This document shows positions 34,359 to 43,018 of a DNA stretch of 64,000 bases, in pieces (position 1 is the first letter of the stretch; the number at the start of each line of letters is the position of its first letter). The stretch is from Gemmatimonadota bacterium (GTDB taxonomy: Bacteria; Gemmatimonadota; Gemmatimonadetes; Gemmatimonadales; Gemmatimonadaceae), in assembly GCA_021298835.1 (NCBI GenBank), contig JAJTHG010000015.1, positions 33,518-97,517 of the forward strand, in the 5' to 3' direction. Both the position numbers and the translations under genes were made by a program. Below the pieces are notes generated by a model that had not been told where the DNA came from, ran no database searches, and saw nothing but the letters and a program-made list of their open reading frames with translations.

Positions 34359-35615
34359 TCAGGCTCCCTTCTCGAGCCCCCGACGGACGAGGTCGAGTGC
34401 CATCTGGGCGGCCCGCTGCCGCACCTCGTGGCGATCCCCGGGCAGCCGTCGCGTCACCGCCCGCACCTCGCCTCGCAGGTCGGCGGCCACCCAGACGGTC
34501 CCGACGGGCTTCGCCTCGGTGCCGCCACCGGGCCCTGCCACGCCGGTGATGGCCACACCGATGTCCGCCCCGAACCGCAGGCGGGCCCCGTGGGCCATGT
34601 ACCGCGCGACGAGTTCGCTCACGGCGCCGTGCTCGGCGATGTCCAGCGCCCGGACGCCGAGGTGCGCGGCCTTGACCACGTTGTCGTAGGCGATCACGCC
34701 GCCGATCAGCACGTCGCTCGATCCCGGCACCGCCGTCAGGCGCATGCCGAGCATCCCGCCCGTGCAGCTCTCCGCCACCGCGAGCCGGAGCCCCTTTTCG
34801 CGGCACCGGGCGAGGACGACGGCGGCGAGGTCGGTGTCGTCGAGCCCGTACGCGTGCGGGCCCGCGACGGCGAGCAGCGCGTCGGCCGCGGCGGTGAGCC
34901 GACGCTCGGTCTCGTCCGGGGGAAAGCCGGTGGCGGTGACGCGCAGATCCACGCCTTCGACGCCCGGCAGATAGGCCAGCGGCAGCCCGTGCACGCCGCG
35001 CGCGAGCTCGCCGAGGTCGTCGGCGAGCTGGCTCTCGCTGATGCCGGTCGTGCGCACGGTGCGCGACCGGACGACCGTGGTGCCGGCACCGAACCGCGCC
35101 CGGACGCGGGGCTCGAGGGTGTCCCCCCACATGCCGCGCATTTCCCGCGGCACGCCGGGCACCATCGCCACCCAGCGTCCCCGGGCATCCTCGAGCCAGA
35201 GGCCCGGGGCGGAACCGTGGGCGTTCGGGAGGACGGTCGCACCCTGCGGCACCATCGCCTGCCGGAGGTTGCTCGCCGGCAGCTCGCCCGGGAAGCCGCG
35301 GGAGCGCCAGAGGGCGCGCAGGCCGTCGGCGATCGCGTCGTCGAGGACGAGCGTGGTGCCGAAGGCCGCCGCGACCGCCTCGCGCGTGCGGTCGTCGGCG
35401 GTGGGGCCGAGGCCGCCGGTGGTGATGACCGCGCCCGTGCGGTCGAGCGCCTCGCGGATGGCCCGGGCGACCGCGTCGGCGTCGTCCCCTACGCTCGCAC
35501 GGTGGGCGACGGTGACCCCCATCGCCGCGAGGGCCCGCGCGAGGAACGGGCCGTTCGTGTCGAGGGTGAAGCCGAGCAGGAGCTCGTCGCCGATCGTGAG
35601 CAGTTCGACGCGCAT
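34359..35615 (-). CDS. cinA: CinA family protein (nicotinamide-nucleotide amidohydrolase-type)
   Basis: 418 residues, two domains. The N-terminal molybdopterin-binding-like (COG1058) domain reads MRVELLTIGDELLLGFTLDT, then ITTGGLGPTADDRTREAVA and VPGVPREMRGMW. The C-terminal CinA domain reads RLAVAESCTGGMLGMRLTAV, then GSSDVLIGGVIAYDNVVKAA and GVAGPGGGTEAKPVG. The C-terminal serine/lysine region is the nicotinamide mononucleotide deamidase site in characterised members, and the N-terminal domain acts as an ADP-ribose pyrophosphatase in some. It has no direct competence role proven in most bacteria. The gene follows pgsA by 35 bases. Confidence 0.94.
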   Translation of the reverse strand: MRVELLTIGDELLLGFTLDTNGPFLARALAAMGVTVAHRASVGDDADAVARAIREALDRTGAVITTGGLGPTADDRTREAVAAAFGTTLVLDDAIADGLRALWRSRGFPGELPASNLRQAMVPQGATVLPNAHGSAPGLWLEDARGRWVAMVPGVPREMRGMWGDTLEPRVRARFGAGTTVVRSRTVRTTGISESQLADDLGELARGVHGLPLAYLPGVEGVDLRVTATGFPPDETERRLTAAADALLAVAGPHAYGLDDTDLAAVVLARCREKGLRLAVAESCTGGMLGMRLTAVPGSSDVLIGGVIAYDNVVKAAHLGVRALDIAEHGAVSELVARYMAHGARLRFGADIGVAITGVAGPGGGTEAKPVGTVWVAADLRGEVRAVTRRLPGDRHEVRQRAAQMALDLVRRGLEKGA

Positions 35616-35650
35616 GGCCTCAAGCTACGGCCGCGGGCGGGCCGTGGGGG

Positions 35651-36343
35651 TCACGCCGCCGGTCGGCGCGGGGCCCACGGCGAGCCGTACCGCACGAAGT
35701 ACTCGCCGAGCGACCAGAACGTCAGCACCACGGCCCCGACCATGGCACCGGTCCCGACGATCGCGGTGAAGCCGGAGAGGACCGCCCAGCCCGCCGTGGC
35801 GGTGTCCCATCGCGCGGCGGCGGCCCACGTCCAGAGGAAGAACCAGAAGTAGGCCGTCCCCATCCAGGTGAACTGGAAGCCCGTCTTCCACTTCGCGCTC
35901 CGGCTGGCGCCGATGACGATCCCGTGCCGCTGCATCAGCGCGCGGAAGACCGTCATGACCGCCTCCCGGGCGAGCACCACGAGGATGATCCAGAGGGGCA
36001 GCGGCACGCTGCCGACGCTCGGCATGCGAAAGGGGAACGCGCCCGCCTGGCCCGGGGCGACGCGCGACGCCCACGACTCCGATGACGGCGCCTGCAGCAC
36101 GTACATCGCGGCGAGGACGCAGACGAGGAACAGCTTGTCCGCCAGCGGATCGAGCACCTTGCCGAGGTCGCTGACCTCGCCCCGGGTGCGAGCGAGGTAG
36201 CCGTCCCAGTAGTCGGAGACGGCGACGACGAGGTAGAGCAGGAAGGCCCCGAAGCGCACCGGCGCCGAGGGCACGAGGGCGAGCCACGCAACCACCGGCG
36301 CCAGCGCGATCCGCGCGATCGTGATGAGCGTCGGGAGGTTCAC
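35651..36343 (-). CDS. pgsA: CDP-diacylglycerol-glycerol-3-phosphate 3-phosphatidyltransferase
   Basis: 230 residues, about five transmembrane helices. The full CDP-alcohol phosphatidyltransferase motif D-G-x2-A-R-x8-G-x3-D-x3-D is intact: D47, G48, A51, R52, G61, D65 and D69. It makes phosphatidylglycerol phosphate at the inner membrane, the first committed step to phosphatidylglycerol and cardiolipin. It lies 13 bases downstream of mglA. Related CDP-alcohol transferases (PssA-like) are possible, but the start and length fit PgsA. Confidence 0.92.
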   Translation of the reverse strand: MNLPTLITIARIALAPVVAWLALVPSAPVRFGAFLLYLVVAVSDYWDGYLARTRGEVSDLGKVLDPLADKLFLVCVLAAMYVLQAPSSESWASRVAPGQAGAFPFRMPSVGSVPLPLWIILVVLAREAVMTVFRALMQRHGIVIGASRSAKWKTGFQFTWMGTAYFWFFLWTWAAAARWDTATAGWAVLSGFTAIVGTGAMVGAVVLTFWSLGEYFVRYGSPWAPRRPAA

Positions 36344-36356
36344 GACCCGCGGCCGT

Positions 36357-37034
36357 TCACGCGAGCGTCTTCAGGACGAGCTTGCTGACGGCCTTGAGCG
36401 TCTCGAAGACGCCGTCCCCGGTGACGGCGACCGCCTCGAACGTCGGGGCGCGCTCGACCCACTCCCCGGTGGGGAGCTGCTGCACGAGGAGCTGGCCGGC
36501 GTTCCACGGGTCCGGGGTCTCGCGCTGCCTCGACGGCTCGGTGACCTCCCATCCCGGGTTGAGCGCCGCCTGCAGTTCGGCGAGCGACGCGGCGTTGGGC
36601 AGGTCGCGCTTGTTGTACTGGATGACGAACGGCATCCGGGTCAGGTCGTAGCCGTACTCGGCCATGTTGTCGTACAGGTTCTGCATGGCCTCCTGGTTCG
36701 CCTCCATGCGCTCGACCTGCGAGTCGGCGACGAAGACGATGCCGTCAACGCCCTTGAGGATGAGCTTGCGCGAGGCGTTGTAGTAGACCTGCCCGGGCAC
36801 CGTGTAGAGGTGGAAGCGCGTCTTGAAGCCGCGCACGGTGCCGAGGTCCACCGGCAGGAAGTCGAAGAACAGCGTGCGCTCGGTCTCGGTGGCGAGCGAG
36901 ATGAGCTTGCCGCGCGTGTCCGGCTTCACCTTGCCATAGACGTGCTCGAGGTTCGTCGTCTTGCCGCCGAGGCCCGGGCCGTAATAGACGATCTTGCAGT
37001 TGATCTCGCGGGACGCGTAGTTGATCATCGACAT
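36357..37034 (-). CDS. mglA: MglA-type Ras-like GTPase
   Basis: 225 residues from ATG 37034; AGGAGA about ten bases upstream supports this start. The P-loop GPGLGGKTT is at residues 19-27, [10 protein letters not shown] fits the switch region, and NKRD (NKRDLPNA) is the base-specificity motif. It belongs to the MglA branch of small GTPases, whose best-known member sets cell polarity for gliding motility in Myxococcus. Here it lies 11 bases downstream of its GAP-type partner, a roadblock protein. In non-gliding bacteria such pairs may act in polarity or growth. No motility genes are in the window. Confidence 0.94.
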   Translation of the reverse strand: MSMINYASREINCKIVYYGPGLGGKTTNLEHVYGKVKPDTRGKLISLATETERTLFFDFLPVDLGTVRGFKTRFHLYTVPGQVYYNASRKLILKGVDGIVFVADSQVERMEANQEAMQNLYDNMAEYGYDLTRMPFVIQYNKRDLPNAASLAELQAALNPGWEVTEPSRQRETPDPWNAGQLLVQQLPTGEWVERAPTFEAVAVTGDGVFETLKAVSKLVLKTLA

Positions 37035-37045
37035 CGCGTCTTCTC

Positions 37046-37534
37046 CTACTGGAAGAGCTTGTCGATCTCGTCCTCGGCGCCGGCCAGGAGGCCGCCCGCC
37101 GCCGCGCCGCCGTCCCGGCCGCGCGCGAACACCTGCTCGAACAGCTTCTGCAGTTCGTCCACGGTCGCCTTGAGCTTCAGGCGCACGAGCCCGAGCGTCG
37201 TGCGGTTGTCGAAGAGCACGCACAGGATCACCCGGCGCGACACGTCGGCGAGGTACATGGACTCCTTCTCGCCCTGGTGGAACAGGGAGCTGAAGTCGGT
37301 CTCGCCGATGAGCTTCGCGAGCTGGTCGTTGGCGGAGAAGTCCGCCGCCGACAGCGTCGCGAAAGCCGTGGGATCGAAGGTCGGCGTCTCGCCCACCGTG
37401 GCGACGAGCTGCCCGGCGCGGTCAACGAGGAGCGCCGTGCGGCAGTTGCTGTCGCGAAGGAAGCGCTGCAGCACTTCGGTCAGGGCGTGGTAGTCGCCCT
37501 CGGTGAAGGACCAACTGGACGCGCCGGCCGGCAT
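37046..37534 (-). CDS. mglB: MglB-like roadblock/LC7 domain protein
   Basis: 162 residues. The roadblock/LC7 fold is read from [20 protein letters not shown], the strand-turn-strand [20 protein letters not shown], and the C-terminal helix [20 protein letters not shown]. MglB is a homodimeric GTPase-activating and exchange-modulating protein for MglA. The C-terminal 30 residues (Gly/Ala-rich then [10 protein letters not shown]) extend past the domain. It precedes mglA by 11 bases, the same order as in Myxococcus. Confidence 0.9.
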   Translation of the reverse strand: MPAGASSWSFTEGDYHALTEVLQRFLRDSNCRTALLVDRAGQLVATVGETPTFDPTAFATLSAADFSANDQLAKLIGETDFSSLFHQGEKESMYLADVSRRVILCVLFDNRTTLGLVRLKLKATVDELQKLFEQVFARGRDGGAAAGGLLAGAEDEIDKLFQ

Positions 37535-37578
37535 CAGGGGGTTCCGGAGTCGGGGGAAAGTCGCATCGGGACGTTGCC

Positions 37579-38169
37579 TCAGGCCATCTCGCGCCGCGCC
37601 TGCAGCGCCTGCGCGATCGTCACGCCGTCGGCGAACTCGAGGTCGCCGCCGACGGGCAGACCACGGGCGATGCGCGTCACGCGCACGCCGGTGTCCGCCA
37701 GTTGTCGCTGCACGTACAGTGCCGTCGCCTCGCCCTCGAGGCTCGGGTTGGTCGCCAAGATCACCTCGCGAATCGTCCCGTCAGCCACCCGGCGCGACAG
37801 CGCGCCGGCGGTCAGCTGCTCGGGCCCGATCCCCTCGATGGGGGCCAGCCGCCCGCCCAGCACGTGATACGTGCCGCGGTATTCGCCGGCACGCTCCACT
37901 GCTGCAATATCGGCCGGTTCCTCGACGACGCACACCACCGAGGCGTCCCGGCGGGGGTCCCGGCAGACCGCGCACAGCTCCCCCTCGGCCAGGTTGAAGC
38001 ACCGGGCGCACGGCTGGATCCGCTCCGACAGGTCGGCGATCGCCACGGCCAGCCGCCGGTTCTGCTCGGCCGGCTGCTTCAGGAGGTGGTACGTCAGCCG
38101 CATCGCGGTCTTCCGGCCGATGCCGGGCAGGCGCGCGAGTTCCGCGGCGAGGTCGTCGATGGCCGACAC
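37579..38169 (-). CDS. recR: Recombination protein RecR
   Basis: 196 residues. The N-terminal HhH (LPGIGRKTAMRLTYHLL) is followed by a C4 zinc finger with C54, C57, C66 and C69. The Toprim domain has VCVVEEPADIAAVERA, YHVLGGRLAPIEGIGPEQ and VREVILATNPSLEGEATALY-type strands. RecR acts with RecF and RecO to load RecA on gapped DNA. It is one base from ybaB and 410 bases downstream of dnaX, an order (dnaX, ybaB, recR) widely conserved in bacteria. Confidence 0.96.
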   Translation of the reverse strand: MSAIDDLAAELARLPGIGRKTAMRLTYHLLKQPAEQNRRLAVAIADLSERIQPCARCFNLAEGELCAVCRDPRRDASVVCVVEEPADIAAVERAGEYRGTYHVLGGRLAPIEGIGPEQLTAGALSRRVADGTIREVILATNPSLEGEATALYVQRQLADTGVRVTRIARGLPVGGDLEFADGVTIAQALQARREMA

Positions 38170-38170
38170 G

Positions 38171-38497
38171 TCACATCAGGTTCGGCAGCTTCATCCCGAG
38201 GGGGAGGTCGAGCCCCCCGGTCAACTTGCCCATCTCCTCGGCCACGAGCGCCTGCGCCTGCCCCTGCGCGGAACGCATGGCGACGAGCACCAGGTCCTCG
38301 AGGACGGCGGCATCACCGGTGCCGAGCAGCGACGGATCCACGTGCACCCCCTGCACCTGCCCGTGGCCGTCCAGCGTCACCGACACCTTGCCCCCCGCCG
38401 CCACCCCGGTGACGCGTCGCAACCCCAGCTCGGCCTGCAGCTGCTGCACCTTCGCCTGCATCTGCGAGGCCTGCTGCATCATCTTCAGGAAATCCAC
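38171..38497 (-). CDS. ybaB: YbaB/EbfC family nucleoid-associated protein
   Basis: 108 residues. MDFLKMMQQASQMQAKVQQL at the N-terminus, then GKVSVTLDGHGQVQGVHVDP and LEDLVLVAMRSAQGQAQAL follow the YbaB family plan. It binds DNA as a small dimer and is thought to shape the nucleoid. It sits between dnaX (90-base gap) and recR (one-base gap), as in many bacteria. Confidence 0.94.
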   Translation of the reverse strand: MDFLKMMQQASQMQAKVQQLQAELGLRRVTGVAAGGKVSVTLDGHGQVQGVHVDPSLLGTGDAAVLEDLVLVAMRSAQGQAQALVAEEMGKLTGGLDLPLGMKLPNLM

Positions 38498-38587
38498 GCG
38501 TCCTCCGGGGGCGTTGCGGGCGCCGGCACGTGCCGGAAACGAAGACTCGAAACCTACCGGGCGGGCGAAGAGGGCGGCAAGCGAGGA

Positions 38588-40426
38588 TCAGTCGAGCAGT
38601 TCGAGGTCGAGCGCCTCGATCGCCGCCCCGAGGGCGGGGTGCTGGCGGCGCAGCCGCTCCGTACGCTCGGCCCGCACCGAGTCGGCCGTGAGGCGGCGCG
38701 GCGTCGTGTCCTCGAGCGCCACCTGCACCGACAGCCGTCGGGCACCCGGCCACAGCGTCTGCACCGCCGTGAGGGCATCCGTCCGGCCCGCCTCGAGAAG
38801 ATCGCGCGTCGCGTCGTCGGGCACCTCGAGCGTCAGCAGCCCCTGCGCGGAGGCGGCCACCGGCGCGGCGTTCACGAGCAGCCCGGCGAGCGCGACGCGG
38901 CCGATCCCCTTGGCGGCGTCCGCCACGGCGTGCCAGCGCTCGGCGAGGACATGCACCGCCGGCGGGCCGGCGGCGGCCTCGCCGGCGGCCTTGTCGGCGG
39001 CCTTGTCGGCGGCCGTGTCGGCGGCCGTGTCGGCGGCCTTGTCGGCGGCTGGTGGCCGCGGCACGCGAGGAAGCGGCGGGGCCGACGCCGTGGCCTCCGC
39101 TGCGGCCGCTGACGGCATGACCGGACGCGACGCGGGGACAGCCGGCGGCACCGCCGGCTCGGCGGGCCGGTCGGCCACGATCGGCGCGGCGCGCACCTCG
39201 CGCTCGAGTGGCGGCGCCGCCCGACGCGTCGGCGCCGGCTCGTCCGCCGGCCGTCGCCCCCCGGCCGACGTGGTGCCGCCCGACGCCCCGCCCCCGCCGC
39301 CCCCGATCGCGCGCACGACGTCCTCGAGCGCGACGGCGCGGTCGAGCAGCGCGAACCGCACGAGCAGCGCCTCGAGCAGCGCCCGCGGCTGGCCGCTCTT
39401 CCGGAAGCGCGGCTCGAGCTCGAGCAGGGCATTGAGCATCCGCAGCAGGTCGGCGGCGCCGAGGCGGTCGCGCCGCTCGGCGAGGCCGGCGGCGAGCCGC
39501 TCGGAGACGTCCGGCGGCGTGCCGCCGAGCACCACGGCCAGTTGCGCGCGGATCGTGTCGGCGAGGCCGGCGAGGAACTGCGCGAAGTCCACCCCCGCCT
39601 CGGCCAGTCGGCCGATCGCCGCGAAGACGTCGCCCGCCCGCCGCTCGGCGACGAGATCGAGCACGGCCAGGTATTCCTCGTCGGGGACGAGCCCGAGGGC
39701 CTCCCGCACGCGCTCGGCGGTCACGCGACCGTCGCCGAGCGCCAGCACCTGGTCGGTGAGCGACAGGGCGTCGCGCAGCGAGCCGTCGGCGGCGCGCGCG
39801 ATGAGGGCGAGCGCGTCGGCGTCGGCCGGCACCTGTTCGTCGGCCAGCACGGCCGCGAGGCGGTCCTTCACCTCCGCCGGCCCGATGCGCTTGAGGTCGA
39901 AGCGCTGCAGGCGCGAGAGCACCGGCTGGGCGCTCTGCGCGATCTTCTGCGGCTCCGTCGTGGCGAAGGCGAAGACGACGCGCGGCGGCGGCTCCTCGAG
40001 CACCTTGAGCAGCGCGTTCCACGCTTCGCGCGTGAGCATGTGCGCCTCGTCCACGATGTAAACCTTGTAGCGGTCGTCGGACGACGGGGCGTACATGGCG
40101 CGCTCCCGCAGGTCGCGGGCGTCGTCCACGCCGCGGTTCGAGGCCGCGTCGATCTCGACGACGTCGAGCGAGGCGCCGCCCGACCAGATGCGCGTGCAGC
40201 TTTCGCAGCGCCCGCACGGTTCGCCTGCGGTGCGGTTCGGGCAGTTCAGCGCCATCGCCAGCACCCGCGCCAGCGTGGTCTTGCCCGTGCCGCGGGGACC
40301 GCAGAAGAGGTACCCGTGCGCAACGCGATCACGCTCGATCGCGTTGCGCAGCGTGTTCGCCACGTGCGACTGCACGGCGACGGCGGCGAACGAGCGTGGA
40401 CGGTACTTGCGGGCGAGGGCGAGCAT
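38588..40426 (-). CDS. dnaX: DNA polymerase III subunit gamma/tau
   Basis: 612 residues from ATG 40426. The AAA+ clamp-loader domain has Walker A GPRGTGKTT at 43-51 and a zinc site with CPNRTAGEPCGRCESC. Walker B is VYIVDEAHML, and sensor-region residues FAFATTEPQKI follow. Domain III ends near residue 340; then comes an Ala/Pro/Gly-rich linker containing a DKAADTAADTAADK run, and a tau-like C-terminal region (LRRQHPALGAAIEAL). No A-AAA-AAG slippery site is visible, so a separate gamma product is not obvious. It loads the beta clamp and couples polymerase and helicase. It lies 88 bases downstream of ffs. Confidence 0.95.
   Translation of the reverse strand: MLALARKYRPRSFAAVAVQSHVANTLRNAIERDRVAHGYLFCGPRGTGKTTLARVLAMALNCPNRTAGEPCGRCESCTRIWSGGASLDVVEIDAASNRGVDDARDLRERAMYAPSSDDRYKVYIVDEAHMLTREAWNALLKVLEEPPPRVVFAFATTEPQKIAQSAQPVLSRLQRFDLKRIGPAEVKDRLAAVLADEQVPADADALALIARAADGSLRDALSLTDQVLALGDGRVTAERVREALGLVPDEEYLAVLDLVAERRAGDVFAAIGRLAEAGVDFAQFLAGLADTIRAQLAVVLGGTPPDVSERLAAGLAERRDRLGAADLLRMLNALLELEPRFRKSGQPRALLEALLVRFALLDRAVALEDVVRAIGGGGGGASGGTTSAGGRRPADEPAPTRRAAPPLEREVRAAPIVADRPAEPAVPPAVPASRPVMPSAAAAEATASAPPLPRVPRPPAADKAADTAADTAADKAADKAAGEAAAGPPAVHVLAERWHAVADAAKGIGRVALAGLLVNAAPVAASAQGLLTLEVPDDATRDLLEAGRTDALTAVQTLWPGARRLSVQVALEDTTPRRLTADSVRAERTERLRRQHPALGAAIEALDLELLD
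38985..39050 (-). repeat. In-frame Lys/Thr-Ala-Ala-Asp repeat within dnaX
   Basis: Five tandem copies of a 12-bp unit (GTCGGCGGCCTT or GTCGGCGGCCGT on the plus strand) encode the DKAADTAADTAADKAADKAA stretch in the dnaX linker. It probably arose by slippage; copy number may vary between strains. Confidence 0.75.
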
Positions 40427-40514
40427 CGGCCTCGAAAAGCTAGGAGACCCGGGGTCGGGCGGAAACGACTTGCGCGGGGCCGCCTCCCGGGTTCGGGGGG
40501 ACGGCGCCCGCGCA

Positions 40515-40614
40515 GTGCCCCAGGCCGTACGGAGCAACGTCCGCCGCACGTACCGCTGCTACCTTCCGGTCCTGACGGGGTTGGTGGGCTCGCGCCCTCC
40601 GGGACCTGGAGCGA
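40515..40614 (-). ncRNA. ffs: Signal recognition particle RNA (4.5S-type)
   Basis: On the minus strand the conserved apical loop reads CCCCGTCAGGACCGGAAGGT followed by AGCAGCGG, the hallmark GTCAGG-x-CC-GGAA-GG-x-AGCAGC of bacterial SRP RNA. The ends pair: GCTCCAGG (40612-40605) with CCTGGGGC (40524-40517), one T-G wobble. This gives an RNA of about 100 nt. A TATCTT hexamer lies immediately upstream (40624-40619) as a candidate -10. Adjacency to dnaX is seen in many bacteria. Exact ends are approximate. Confidence 0.88.
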
Positions 40615-40628
40615 GAGGAAGATAACCA

Positions 40629-41399
40629 ATGGGCGTCGCCGAGGAACTGCTCGTCGTCACGACGAAGGAAGACTGGGGGAAGCCGGCGCGCCGCGGCACG
40701 GTCCCCCGGCTGGGGGAGGTCTGGGAGCCGGTCGGCCCGACCATGACACTCCTCACCGCCCACCTCGTCCGGGTGCGCGATGTGGCGCCGTTCGTCCCCC
40801 CCGGCCTCGTGATCCAGCCGGTGCTCCCGGGGTACACGGTCGCCTCGACGCTCCTGTCGTACTACGGCCCCGAGAGCACGCTCGAGTACAACGAGCTGGT
40901 CGTCGCAGGGGCGCTGGTGCGCCACCGCGGCCGCGTGGCGCCGTTCGTGACGCACATCTACGTGGACAGCGAGCGATCGGTCACCGGCGGGCGCCGCATG
41001 GGCTTGCCGAAGGAACTGGCGACCTTCGACTGGAACGGCCGCGCACCGTCCACCGCCCGCGTGACGCGCGTGGACGGCGTCCCGGTGGCGACCATCGCCT
41101 ACGGCCGACGCGGCACGGGCCTGACCCTGCGGCTCGCCGGTCCGACGATCAGCGTGATCGGACGCGAGGTCTGGCGCTTCACCTCGTGGATGCGCGGGGC
41201 GTGGGGCCTCACGCGCGCGTCGGTCGAGGCCCCGCCGACGTCGCCCGTCGCCCCCCTGCAGCTCGGACGGGCGCTTGTCGCCCTCAGCTGCGGCCCGATG
41301 CGGGGCCGGATGGGGGAGTCCATGCGCACGATCGGGACACTGCCCGCGCTACCGGGCCGCGCGATCCCCGACCAGCCCGACCGGCGCGCTCGCCCCTAA
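40629..41399 (+). CDS. Acetoacetate decarboxylase-fold protein
   Basis: 256 residues from ATG 40629, with GAGGAA about ten bases upstream. YNELVVAGALVRHRGRVAPF then THIYVDSERSVTGGRRMGLP and KELATFDW match the ADC/ADC-like family. The Lys in LPKEL is the position of the Schiff-base lysine of acetoacetate decarboxylase. True decarboxylation is not proven, and many relatives are enol-lactonase-like or have unknown substrates. It starts over the 5' flank of ffs on the opposite strand. Its stop overlaps that of a Ser/Thr kinase (CTAA shared by both). Confidence 0.8.
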   Translation: MGVAEELLVVTTKEDWGKPARRGTVPRLGEVWEPVGPTMTLLTAHLVRVRDVAPFVPPGLVIQPVLPGYTVASTLLSYYGPESTLEYNELVVAGALVRHRGRVAPFVTHIYVDSERSVTGGRRMGLPKELATFDWNGRAPSTARVTRVDGVPVATIAYGRRGTGLTLRLAGPTISVIGREVWRFTSWMRGAWGLTRASVEAPPTSPVAPLQLGRALVALSCGPMRGRMGESMRTIGTLPALPGRAIPDQPDRRARP

Positions 41400-43000
41400 C
41401 CCGACGCGCCAGACGCCGAGGGCGTCGCCGGGTCGGCGAGCGCGCGGGCATGCACGCCGTGCGCCCGCGCACGCTGCAGCAGCTCCGTCAGGCGCGGGCC
41501 GTCGCTGACGGGCGCGAGCGCCAGGAGCTCCGAAAGGGCGGCGTCCGGGGCCGCCGGGGCCACGTCGCGCGGAAGGCCGATGCCGGCGAGCCGGAAGAAG
41601 GTCGAGCCCACCCGGCTGCGGAGCAGGCGCAGGACGAGTCCGCCTTCGGGCACGGCGAGCCGCCAGAGGGCCCGCACGACGAAGACCGGCAGCACGTTGC
41701 TCGCGGCGATCGCCAGCACTTCCGCCCAGAGGGGCAGATCCCACGTGGTCGTGTTCATCGCGAGGGCGGTCGCCGCAGCCGCGAGGGCGGCCCGCCACGC
41801 CAGCGGTCGGCGATCACGGCGGGCGGCGTCGCGGGCGAGCGCGCGCTCGTCCTCGGGCTGCTCCGATCCGTGCGCCACCGCCTGCTGCAGCGCGGCGTGC
41901 CCGAAGCCGCGCTGCTGCATCCGTCGGGCCTCGATGGCCAGCGCCGTGCCGCGCGCCAGCGTCGCCAGGCCGGTGGCGACGCCCCCCAACAGCCCGAACC
42001 CGGCGATCATCACCCATCCGCCGCCCAGCTCGGTCCGCCCGAACCCGATCAGGGTCGCCGCCTGCACCCCCAGCACGACCGTCATCGTGCCGAGCGTGGC
42101 CAGCTCGGACCCCACCCGATCCACCTCGCGCAGGAACGCGCGCACCGGGGCCGGCGCCACCCGTGCGGGGGGCAGCGCTCCCCCGAGGGCGGCCGCCAGG
42201 GCGTCGGCATCGGGCCAACGCGCGGCGGGATCGCGGTCGAGCGCGCGGTCCACCGCGACCGCGACCGCCGCCGGCCACCCGGGGGCCGCCGCGGCGAAGG
42301 TCGGGGCGGGCCCCGACGCCTGCGCCGCGAGCACGGCCGCGCGGGAGGTCCCGTCGAACGGCGGGTGCCCGACGGCGACGACCCACGCCGTGGCCCCCCA
42401 GCCGTAGATGTCGCTCGCGGGCCCGCCGACGGCGCCCGCGGCCTGCTCGGGACTCATGAAGCGCACCGTGCCTCCGGCCGGGGCAGCGCTCTCCCCATGG
42501 GCGGCGAGCCCGAAGTCGGTGACGAGCGCGCGGCCCGACTCGGCATCGAGCAGTACGTTGTCCGGCTTGATGTCGCGGTGCACGACGCCTCGCGCATGGG
42601 CGTGCCCGAGGGCCCAGGCGACCTCGCGCAGGACGCGCACCCCATCGCGGACCCCCAGCGGCCCGGCGCGGCGAACGCGCGCCCCCAGCGTCTCGCCGGG
42701 CACGTACGCCATGACCAGAAAGACCGTGTCGGGATGCTCCTCGACCGCGTGGACGGGCACGATGTGCGGGTGCGAGAGCTGGGCGGCCGCGCGGGCTTCC
42801 CGCAGGAAGCGCTCGCGCCACGTCGGCACGACGGCCAGCGCCGCGGGGAGCGTCTTGATGGCCACGAAGCGGTCGAGCGATCGGTCGTGCGCCAGCACGA
42901 CCAGTCCCATGCCGCCGCGGCCGAGCTCGCGCACGAGCTCGTAGCGTCCGTGCACTGCGGCCGCGAGGGGGGCGAGGTCGGGGGACGGCGCGTCGCTCAT
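41396..43000 (-). CDS. Hanks-type Ser/Thr protein kinase with C-terminal membrane region
   Basis: 534 residues. The kinase domain (about 20-275) is complete: GRGGMG (glycine loop), K49 in VAIK, E69 region, HRDIKPDN at 141-148 (catalytic D143), DFG at 162-164, and SPEQAAG (APE-like). After about 300, the protein has several hydrophobic segments (TLGTMTVVLGVQAATLIGF, WVMIAGFGLLGGVATGLATL, WAEVLAIAASNVLPVFVVRA), so it is membrane-bound with no PASTA domains. The ligand or trigger is unknown. It converges with the ADC-like gene and follows the threonine aldolase by 18 bases. Substrates cannot be assigned. Confidence 0.9.
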   Translation of the reverse strand: MSDAPSPDLAPLAAAVHGRYELVRELGRGGMGLVVLAHDRSLDRFVAIKTLPAALAVVPTWRERFLREARAAAQLSHPHIVPVHAVEEHPDTVFLVMAYVPGETLGARVRRAGPLGVRDGVRVLREVAWALGHAHARGVVHRDIKPDNVLLDAESGRALVTDFGLAAHGESAAPAGGTVRFMSPEQAAGAVGGPASDIYGWGATAWVVAVGHPPFDGTSRAAVLAAQASGPAPTFAAAAPGWPAAVAVAVDRALDRDPAARWPDADALAAALGGALPPARVAPAPVRAFLREVDRVGSELATLGTMTVVLGVQAATLIGFGRTELGGGWVMIAGFGLLGGVATGLATLARGTALAIEARRMQQRGFGHAALQQAVAHGSEQPEDERALARDAARRDRRPLAWRAALAAAATALAMNTTTWDLPLWAEVLAIAASNVLPVFVVRALWRLAVPEGGLVLRLLRSRVGSTFFRLAGIGLPRDVAPAAPDAALSELLALAPVSDGPRLTELLQRARAHGVHARALADPATPSASGASG

Positions 43001-43018
43001 CGCCTTCCGCCTACGGGA

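Noticed and set aside
38313..40217. 634-codon minus-strand frame within dnaX
   Set aside because: Shifted frame of dnaX; no recognisable domain.
40427..40549. N-terminal extension of dnaX to an upstream ATG
   Set aside because: It would run into the ffs RNA gene and has a Pro/Arg-rich off-type sequence; the ATG at 40426 begins the family's usual N-terminus.
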